Shown: in pieces, positions 56,668-64,000 of the stretch
Numbering within the stretch: the stretch's first letter is position 1
How the letters are laid out: the number at the start of each line of letters is the position of its first letter
Source: Volvariella volvacea V23
Taxonomy: Eukaryota; Basidiomycota; Agaricomycetes; Agaricales; Pluteaceae
Direction of reading: 5' to 3'
Length of the DNA: 64,000 nt
NCBI GenBank assembly: GCA_000349905.1
Contig: KB722748.1
Span: 368,798 to 432,797 of the forward strand
Translations under genes and position numbers: made by a program
Notes under the pieces: generated by a model
Told to the model about the DNA's origin: nothing
Databases searched by the model: none
The model's input: only the letters and a program-made list of their open reading frames with translations

Positions 56668-57505
56668 GATTAGTAGGTTAGGTCTTTTTCGTTCTTTTTT
56701 TGTCTTTTTTTTTATCTGTGTTTCTACTGTGTCTGTATCCACCACATCACACTGTCCTTCGTTACTCACATCTCCTCATCCCTCCCCCTCATTTCGATTT
56801 ATGTGATGATCTGTTCGCGATGATTCCCCTATCCATCTGCTCGTGTGTTGTGTTTTATGTTCTATTATCATCTCCCTTCCCCACTGTCAATGTCGCCACC
56901 ACATCCTCTCCTATTTTCATTCATTGTCCACTTTTCCACATTTTCCACTGTCCATTTTCCAACTTGCCATCGCCCACTGCCCAATTTTCATTTTTTCCAT
57001 CGTCCATTTTGTCGTCCCTCTCATAGACTACTGTGTCAACTCAGAGGAATAATCTTGTACAGGTTATGAATATATGTGACTGTATAACGTCCCATACCAT
57101 GTTGTGCCCTGTTGATCTTTCTTTTCTCCACATTGTCACATTTGCTCTTTCGATCACGTTCAACGGCGAGGCGGGGCGGGACGTACGGCAAAGTGGGAGG
57201 TAAAGTAAGCATCGACACACCGATCACCATTTCCGACGAAAATCCAGCAGCCCCCCAGTACACGCCCTGCCCTCGACGTCTCGCCACGCTCCCAGCGTTG
57301 TCGTCGCCCTCGTCATCAAGCGGGAGCTCTTCTAACCGGAAAGGCGATCACGAAAGTTGTACAAAGTTCCCAGCGAGCTCGCTGGACGGCTCGCGTTCCA
57401 CTCGTTTTTCTCTATTATTCAAGACTGCTCCTGTTGCTTCACTTGACGCTCGCTCCAATCTAGACGAATTGTGCCATTAACATCAAGTTTTTTATTCCAT
57501 CTATA
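56668..57505. other. Intergenic, pyrimidine-rich
   Basis: 3' flank of the importin gene, with long CT-rich runs giving open but low-complexity frames, then the upstream region of the Axl2-like gene. No gene seen. Confidence 0.5.
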
Positions 57506-60500
57506 ATGACTGCCGTTCTTTTGTGGTTCCTCTCTTTTGCTACTGGCGTTTGGGGCGTTCCTCGGTTTGCTCCCACAAGTTTATCATTACGACTGCCCTT
57601 GGCCCCATCGCCACTACCCGCACCAGCTCTATCAACATCAAGGATCAGTCACCTTAATCATGCCTATACCCCTGCTCCACGACCGGCAACAGCGCGAGCT
57701 GTCCAAATTCAAAAACGGGCTGGGACTATCTCGGTCAATATCCCTCTTGCGGACCAACACCCACCCGTCGTGCGCATCGGGTCGCCGTTCAACTGGTCGA
57801 TATCTCGGGACACGTTCTCTACCAAGGACTTGGACGATGGCGCGACGACTACTTATGAAGCTGCTGATCTGCCGTCTTGGCTTACTTTTGACTCTACGAC
57901 GATGTCGTTCTCCGGGACGCCCCCGAACCAGTTGGACTCTGAGAGGAACGTCAAAGTCCAGTTTACGCTCACGGCGCGTACCTCGTCCTCGCCCTCGTCA
58001 AAGGCGTCGACAAAGGCGACCCTGCGCGTTCTTCCGTCTTCCTCGAATTCGACCTCGCCAGTTGTCAAGGTCCCCCTGGCTGAACAATTTAAGGTTGGCG
58101 ATCCGCCGATATGGTCGCTCTTCCCCATCTCTCCTGGATCGGCGTTGTATAATACGGAGAGCCATATACCTGCATTGAGGATACCCCCGCCTTGGAGCTT
58201 TAGCGTCGGGTTCCAGCCTGATACGTTTGTGGACTCGACGGGGAGCGACGATGGGATAGGGTATGATGTTTTGCAGGCTGATGGGACGCCATGTCCAAGA
58301 TGGATGGTGTTTAATAAGAGAGATATTACACTAGATGGTGTGGTACCGAGGTCATATCTGAGGAGTGGGAAGAGTGGTGGTGGGAGTAAAGACGGGAATG
58401 AGGAAGAGGAGGCTGAAGAAGATGCGACGAAGGTTTTGGATAGGGTGAAGTTGATGTTGGTTGCGACGGATAGGGAGGGGAACGAAGGGAGGGAGTATTT
58501 TGACATTGTGGTTGCGGCTCACGATCTTTCTGTGTTGACTGATGGTGCGGGAGGGGAGTCGAACGGTGGTGATGGGGGGACAGGTGATGGGCCGCCCACT
58601 TTGCACGTCAATTTAACTCGAGGAACGCAATTTGACGTCAGATTATCGCCCTTCAATGCCTTCAGGGGGTTGGCGATGGATGGCAAGCAGATTCAACGAG
58701 AGAACATTACAAGCGTCACTCTGGACACTTCGAATTTCCCGTGGCTCAATTTCGACCCTGGGACCTTTTGGTTATCAGGAACTGTCCCAGATACAGGAGC
58801 TGCTGTCGATTTGGCAAACGACGACGAGGGGGGAGATGGGGAGAGGAGGACACTCATGCCGATTATCCCGATGTCGGTTGAATCTACCTTCAACCAGACA
58901 CTGAACACGAATTTGACCCTCAACATCATTCCTTCGTTCTTCAACAATAAAAGCGCTACCATCGAAATCGAAGACGATGGGAATGTGAACGTGGATCTAT
59001 CGTCGTACCTCTCAAATGCACTACCGAATCCAGATTCCTCAATTTCAGTCGTCAACTTCACCTGCAAGTCCTCTTCCAAGTCTGACAACTCTTCCCTCAA
59101 GTTCGACCCCAACTCCGGTCGATTAACAGGCACACTCTCCGACTCGTGCAAGCCCTCAAACGGCGAATCAACGCTAGCAACCATCTCCGTCCTCTCCCTC
59201 GTTACCTTCTCCATCTCCAAACTCGCCCTCACTATCACTTCTAAAAACAATGCCGTTTCTCCACACGGCGGCGGGTCACTGTCCACAAACTCGCATGCGA
59301 GACTGATATTAGCTCTCGCCATTACTTTTGGGATACTTGGAGGGGGTGCGCTATTGGCGATTGGTCTAGCATGCTTTAGGAAGTGGGCAAGAGTGCCTGA
59401 TAGCGCCGTCCTAGACGAGAATGGAGATGCGTGGAGTGACAGGGAGAAGCAGTGGTATGGGATTTACGATAATGCAGCTTTGTCGGCTGCGGGAGTTGCC
59501 CTCGGCCGGAGTGGGAGTGGAAGCTTGGAGGGAGAAATGGGGAGTGAGGGTGGTGGTGGTGGTGATGCTGGTGCTGGATACGGGTATGGGTATGGGTATG
59601 GGTGGAGTGATGGACGGTATGGGGAGGAAAAGTTGGGGGGTAGTCGTGGTGGACCTGATTTGGTCGTCCGACCAAACTCGTACCTCGAGAACCCGCCTGT
59701 TCCGGCAAGTGGTATCGCAGCTGCTCTGGGACTCGGGCTGCACCGCGTTCATGAACGGAGTGAATCTCAAGCCGGAGCGTTTGAGAGTCCAGCAAGGGGG
59801 AGGATGAGGAAAGGAGAATTTTTGTCCAAGGTTCGACAGACGGTTAGGAAGGTCAGCGACAAGTATAATCAGAGCTCGTTAAAGAGACAGAATCTGGGCA
59901 CAATTCATCGGGTTCAGTTGAATGGTGGAAATCGACCGGTTATTGGGAAACCTATACTTGTTACCTCAAATAATCCCGCAAGCGAGTCGACGACGAGACA
60001 AGGCCCAAGTATATTATCAATGGCGGGAGAAGAGGGCGGTGAACTTCCATTAGAATGTCCATTTGAAGGCCCGGGCGTATCAGGAAGTAATCCTGGAAGC
60101 ACGCTCATGACGAATTCACCATCCACGTCGACCGACGACCGATCCATACCGAGACGAAGAGCGGATTTTGCACTTCCTGCAAATCTGAAAGCACCTCCTC
60201 AAGTTCATTTTAAAGGACAACAGCAGCTGGGCCCCTCGAATAATCCATTCATCAATCCCAGTGGTTTCTCCCCTCAGGCTGTCAGTGGTGCGAAGAAAGA
60301 TTCGCTAGAATCCATGTCTTCACTTGCAATGAAGGCTCACGCTGAGGAGGCCGTCATCCAGACCGCCTCTCGAGCAACAAGTATTCGAAGCGGTATCTCG
60401 CATCACTCCTTCACCTCAGATCTGGGTAATGGCCTGCAATCAGGGAAGCTTTACATCAATCACAAGAATTCGCTCCTCCTTCAGCCTATCACGCCTAGTG

Positions 60501-61546
60501 GGAAGGATCGCGGTGGAGATATTATTGCTCAGGTGGCTGGCACGGGAGGAGGAGTGGCGACGCCGAATAATCCGAACCAGAGGCCGAAGCTTGTCCCATT
60601 TACCAGTGCTTCGAGGGTTCCTGTTCCAACCTTATCCCCAACCGCTGTACCTTCTACCGTCCAAATCATAGGCGTAGGCGGTGGCGGTGGCGGCGTAGGT
60701 GCAGCCACAATGACGCCCACCCCAGCAAACCGGGGTACAAGTAAAGCAACTGGACATCTCAAGAAATCAGAAAGCGGCGGAAGCGGGGACGATCTGACGA
60801 TGGGGCTGCATTACGTGCAGACGCTGGGGCTCCAGTCTGGCTCTGGCATTGCGGATCTGCTTCAAGATCATGGGCCGTCGATTCCTCGCTCTGGGTCTGG
60901 GTCACGAGTCCAAGGTCAAGGTCAGGCGAGGGGTCATGGTAATAGTGGAAAAGGACACGGCGGACAGCAGACCGTTGATTCGTTGGCGTCGACTCACATC
61001 AGATCGTCGTTTTCGTCACTCGAGTCGTCACATGGCGCTAGTTTGAGTCTAGCTGGGCTGAGTGATCGTGGCGGTGGAGGTGGAGGGGGCGGCGGCGTCG
61101 GCGGTGGTATCATGACGAATAACACGATAGCGCCAAGGCCTATTCGGATGATCGTTCGGACTGGGGAAAAGTTCAAGTTTAGGGTCCCAATCGTCAATCG
61201 TAGGCCACAAGGACAAGGACAGCAGGTGAAGGATATGTACGAAGTCCGATTGATCTCGGGAAGATCTTTACCTGGATTTATACAAGTTGATATGAACACC
61301 AATGCCAATGCTAATACGGGTCGAGGACGGCCAGGGGGAGGTGGTGGTGGAGTGGGATTAGAGTTGTCTGGTGTACCTGCCCCGGCTGATTTAGGTGTCT
61401 TGGAGATTGGAGTCTATTTGAAAGATGGGAGTGGTGCAGGTGCGGGTAACGGTACGGGTACGGGTGCGGCGGGTGCCGGGGCCGGGGGTGGAGGTGCTCA
61501 GGCTTGTGTGGCCCAGGTTGTGTTGGAGGTTGTCGGGAGAAGCTGA
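57506..61546 (+). CDS. Axl2-like cadherin-domain surface protein
   Basis: One uninterrupted exon, 1,346 codons. A signal peptide (MTAVLLWFLSFATGVWGVP) precedes two or more cadherin-like (CADG) domains: PLADQHPPVVRIGSPFNWSI, TTTYEAADLPSWLTFDSTTM and SFSGTP; then LPSWL-type repeats, TSNFPWLNFDPGTFWLSGTV-like text and KFDPNSGRLTGTL. A membrane segment (ARLILALAITFGILGGGALL) follows near residue 600. The cytosolic part is long and disordered, with Gly/Tyr repeats (GYGYGYGYGW, 59577-59605), poly-Gly runs and a late EKFKFRVPIVNRRPQG. Yeast Axl2/Bud10 marks axial bud sites and links to septins and Rho-GTPase signalling; filamentous homologues act in conidiation or septation. The domain order fits that family. 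Absence of introns is unusual beside its neighbours. Confidence 0.82.
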   Translation: MTAVLLWFLSFATGVWGVPRFAPTSLSLRLPLAPSPLPAPALSTSRISHLNHAYTPAPRPATARAVQIQKRAGTISVNIPLADQHPPVVRIGSPFNWSISRDTFSTKDLDDGATTTYEAADLPSWLTFDSTTMSFSGTPPNQLDSERNVKVQFTLTARTSSSPSSKASTKATLRVLPSSSNSTSPVVKVPLAEQFKVGDPPIWSLFPISPGSALYNTESHIPALRIPPPWSFSVGFQPDTFVDSTGSDDGIGYDVLQADGTPCPRWMVFNKRDITLDGVVPRSYLRSGKSGGGSKDGNEEEEAEEDATKVLDRVKLMLVATDREGNEGREYFDIVVAAHDLSVLTDGAGGESNGGDGGTGDGPPTLHVNLTRGTQFDVRLSPFNAFRGLAMDGKQIQRENITSVTLDTSNFPWLNFDPGTFWLSGTVPDTGAAVDLANDDEGGDGERRTLMPIIPMSVESTFNQTLNTNLTLNIIPSFFNNKSATIEIEDDGNVNVDLSSYLSNALPNPDSSISVVNFTCKSSSKSDNSSLKFDPNSGRLTGTLSDSCKPSNGESTLATISVLSLVTFSISKLALTITSKNNAVSPHGGGSLSTNSHARLILALAITFGILGGGALLAIGLACFRKWARVPDSAVLDENGDAWSDREKQWYGIYDNAALSAAGVALGRSGSGSLEGEMGSEGGGGGDAGAGYGYGYGYGWSDGRYGEEKLGGSRGGPDLVVRPNSYLENPPVPASGIAAALGLGLHRVHERSESQAGAFESPARGRMRKGEFLSKVRQTVRKVSDKYNQSSLKRQNLGTIHRVQLNGGNRPVIGKPILVTSNNPASESTTRQGPSILSMAGEEGGELPLECPFEGPGVSGSNPGSTLMTNSPSTSTDDRSIPRRRADFALPANLKAPPQVHFKGQQQLGPSNNPFINPSGFSPQAVSGAKKDSLESMSSLAMKAHAEEAVIQTASRATSIRSGISHHSFTSDLGNGLQSGKLYINHKNSLLLQPITPSGKDRGGDIIAQVAGTGGGVATPNNPNQRPKLVPFTSASRVPVPTLSPTAVPSTVQIIGVGGGGGGVGAATMTPTPANRGTSKATGHLKKSESGGSGDDLTMGLHYVQTLGLQSGSGIADLLQDHGPSIPRSGSGSRVQGQGQARGHGNSGKGHGGQQTVDSLASTHIRSSFSSLESSHGASLSLAGLSDRGGGGGGGGGVGGGIMTNNTIAPRPIRMIVRTGEKFKFRVPIVNRRPQGQGQQVKDMYEVRLISGRSLPGFIQVDMNTNANANTGRGRPGGGGGGVGLELSGVPAPADLGVLEIGVYLKDGSGAGAGNGTGTGAAGAGAGGGGAQACVAQVVLEVVGRS
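59577..59605 (+). repeat. Gly-Tyr coding microrepeat
   Basis: A 6-nt unit, GGGTAT or close variant, repeats about five times and encodes alternating Gly-Tyr in the cytosolic tail. Confidence 0.7.
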
Positions 61547-62490
61547 GATGGGCCTCAGCTGCTGCTACTGCTGTGCTTGTGTGATATCAGCAACGTTCCC
61601 CGCTGGCCCCGCTGATGATCAATTGCAATTGGAGTGGGAGAACTATCTGGCGCCCGTGAGCGATGCTGGTGGATGAAAACGAGGCCTGAGCCTGAGGTTG
61701 AGGTTGAGGTTTAGTGCCCGGGGGCGGTGTGGTGGACTACATTTTACGCGTATTTCTCTGATTCTATGATTCAAACAACTTTCGATGGTCTCTATAGATA
61801 CTTCTTATTTTTTACGTATGCATTAATAATGTAGCACACACATCTTTTGATAGTCTAGATTTTGTACGCTATATCACAACACATGTACATGTACATTACT
61901 ATGTATTAATAGATCACCGGGACATACCAACGAGTTTTGTTTGGAGGGTGTGCACGGGTGTGTGGTAGCCAGGGTCTAGGAATGGCACAAACACGTCGAG
62001 GCTCGACGCGCGGTCGGTGGGTATAATCCCATCGCGTCACCGGGTCCGAATCGCGGTGCATTGATGCTTAACGTGTCCGAATCAAAATCAGGGCTCATCG
62101 CCACCAATGCGATCTCGCGATATGAGATGCGACCGAGTTATGATATTGTCTCGTTTGATAATCAGATGGACTACAGTACTGAACAACGAATAGTGCAACG
62201 CGAATAGAGCAACAAGAAAAGAGAGGGGCCGAGAGACCATAATGCAACAAGGGGGAAAAATGCGACGCAAAACTGTAGACATCCAGTTCTAGAGGCTTGA
62301 TTTGGATTTGTTTCCCAACGCCCATTTTCCTCCCACTGGGAAAGGTAAAAATGCAAAAATGAGTCCGGGTTGACGAAAACAGCGATCTACATCACAAGAC
62401 ATACACGTTGGACACGCATGCGGTTGATGAATGCGTGGATAAGCGAGAGAAGAATGGAAGATGGGGGTTTTGCGTCATGGTGGGTAGGGT
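61547..62490. other. Convergent 3' region
   Basis: Between the Axl2-like gene and LC8. A GAGCCTGAG-type short repeat near 61683-61712 and AT-rich sequence; no gene seen. Confidence 0.5.
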
Positions 62491-63047
62491 TTATGACTTC
62501 CAAACGAGGATAGCCAGGGTTCCGATGTAGAAGTAGATGAAATGTTTTGTCTCTGTGATTAAAGATGAGACAGACGGGGTCAGTAATGCGCATTGAATCA
62601 CATGCACGAGGGATGTATAAGGGTGGGCGGAGAAACAGCAGGATATGAATGATCAGGCTAAAACCGCGCGTTGTACGCGTTGCACGCGTTTACGTTTTCG
62701 AGCACGATGGACGGACCATAACGGGGAGCAGGTTCGGGGGGAAAACCTCGAGAGGGGGCGGGGAAAAGGAACGCACCATGTGTAACATAACTGCCAAAGT
62801 TCTTTCCAACGACGACATGCCATGTGGGACCATGTCGACGGTCAAACTCCTTCTTGATCTGAGCAGCGATGTCCTTCTCGATGTTGTACTTTTCGAGGGC
62901 GGAGGAGGCGATGTCGATGCTCTCTTGCTGCATTTCTTCGCTCATGTCGACGTTTTTGATGATCGCCTTGGGGCCGTTGGTGCCGTTTGCTCCAACGGTG
63001 GCGGCGTCGCCGATGGAGGAGGTTGGTGCGTCGACTTTCTCGGCCAT
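62491..63047 (-). CDS. Dynein light chain LC8
   Basis: Exons 63047-62777 and 62553-62491 join in phase across a 223-nt intron, long for this window; 111 residues. LC8 is a homodimeric hub that binds short motifs in dynein intermediate chain and many other partners. The core is almost canonical: [56 protein letters not shown], then exon 2 [20 protein letters not shown]. An N-terminal extension of about 25 residues ([20 protein letters not shown]) is Ala/Gly-rich and absent from the 89-residue animal protein. The second exon is only 63 nt with its stop and is easily missed. Confidence 0.95.
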
Positions 63048-64000
63048 TGGTGCAGTCTAGAGGAGAAGAGATGGGTGGTGTGGATGAAGAAAAGAAAAGG
63101 TGATTAGTGGAAGGAAGAGCAACGAGTCAGGGAATAGCTGAATTGGAAATTGGAAACGGGGGTCTTTTATAGAATGGGAACGGGGGCCCGTATGGGGGGT
63201 TTGCTGGTGTGTGTCTGCCTTGTGGCGTTTCTTGTCGTTTGCCTCGCTCAGCCAGACCAGGGCTGTATTCTGCCCCGTCGTCGTGTGCGACGCCCAGCAC
63301 GGTCTCAGAAACGGGCCAGCGCTCACCGGGTACGGGTCGAGGGCGGGTGAGGTGAGTATATGCGCTCGGATGTGGGACGAATACGTCACACGTGGTGCAC
63401 GGCAACGGCGAGCTTCGACATCGCGACAAAATGGCCTGCAGGGCGTATTCGAACTCGCGCATCCCCATCTGCGTTGTTCCGATTGTCCTCGGCTGTGGCC
63501 ATCACAAGCAAATCGACCACACGGCGTGCATCAGCGCACTCGACCACACTCCACCCGCCTCTCTTAATTGACCCATGCCGCCGAGCGTCCCGGAAAAATT
63601 CTTCCCGACGATTCGTCTTGCCCTCCTCCTATCGTCGACTCGGAATGCACGCCCTTGACAGCCTTGGGATGCCATCGATCACCCACGTCGTGCTATTCCT
63701 GCGCCTGTCAATCACGCTGATGCTAATCGATGCTTCGCCTCCCAAGCGAGGCCTCTCTGCTCTTCTATATTCGTCCCAGACGACCATGTCGTCAGCCCCA
63801 GCGTCTACTCTCGTGTTCTCCCGACATCACCACCTATCTTATCACACTCTCAAGGCATCACCGCACATGTGACATCCGCATCCGCACTTCCACGCACATG
63901 CGCATGCCCTACATCATTCATCCATCCGGCGTCGTCACCAGCATACACTCGCACCAGTCTCTTCTTCTCCAATGGTCCTCGAGGTCTCTGTCACCACGTC
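63048..64000. other. LC8 upstream region; rest unassigned
   Basis: Holds the LC8 promoter. Beyond 63.2 kb, plus-strand frames (for example 63360-63872) are open but have no family resemblance or splice support, and the window ends before any downstream gene appears. Confidence 0.45.
63164..63171 (-). promoter_or_regulatory. TATA box of LC8 gene
   Basis: TATAAAAG on the minus strand, about 117 nt before the ATG at 63047. Confidence 0.55.

Noticed and set aside
63360..63872. 170-codon plus-strand open frame
   Set aside because: No family resemblance, promoter or splice sites, and its composition matches GC-rich intergenic sequence.

Overview
The window looks like a nuclear contig from a mushroom-forming basidiomycete (Agaricomycetes). 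Genes are split by many short GT-AG introns of about 50-75 nt, with CTAAC-type branch motifs and TATA boxes close to the starts. The gene content fits too: BTB-domain and F-box families, an HNH-nuclease family, A-T-R adenylate-forming reductases and small secreted repeat proteins are typical of Agaricomycetes. Identifications come from reading translations and rebuilding splice junctions by eye; no database search was possible.

Layout. 1-450: relic of an F-box-family protein. 590-2321 (-): BTB/POZ protein. 3169-5291 (-): mitochondrial dihydroorotate dehydrogenase. 7144-8885 (+): secreted protein with a duplicated cysteine-rich module. 9800-12381 (+): multipass glycosyltransferase-like protein, possibly PGAP4/TMEM246-like. 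12.6-16.7 kb: three weakly supported genes. 17395-21364 (+): A-T-R adenylate-forming reductase. 22125-24579 (+): two-domain surface protein with one membrane span. 25196-26600 (-): HNH-type protein. 26949-30095 (-): Bud6/Aip3. 31053-32707 (+) and 38525-40029 (-): two F-box paralogues in inverted orientation, enclosing a pseudogene-like stretch, mitoribosomal uL23m (34168-35244, -) and a Dcr2-type phosphatase (35424-38057, +). 40293-42068 (+): leucine-rich-repeat protein. 42781-43809 (-): proteasome beta2 subunit. 44140-45167 (+): unknown protein. 45399-49511 (-): tRNase Z long form. 51300-51799 (-): a small two-exon gene, found by splicing by hand. 52480-56667 (+): Kap123/importin-4. 57506-61546 (+): Axl2-like surface protein. 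62491-63047 (-): dynein light chain LC8.

Function. Most genes are housekeeping: pyrimidine synthesis, proteasome, nuclear import, tRNA 3' processing, mitoribosome and dynein. Bud6 and the Axl2-like protein both act in cell polarity but lie about 27 kb apart, so no cluster is implied. The accessory genes are the F-box family, the HNH gene, the A-T-R reductase and the two secreted or surface repeat proteins.

Most interesting signals. The inverted F-box pair carries an island of near identity that includes both introns, flanked by diverged exons, which suggests gene conversion. Inside that island, a 36-nt segment is inverted exactly and in frame in one copy, ending in a 12-nt palindrome. The two copies also share a near-palindromic upstream element. 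Other points are a relic copy of the Bud6 3' end on the far side of the HNH gene, a symmetric exon duplication in the secreted protein, a 17-nt microexon in the two-domain surface protein, and the small gene at 51.3-51.8 kb.
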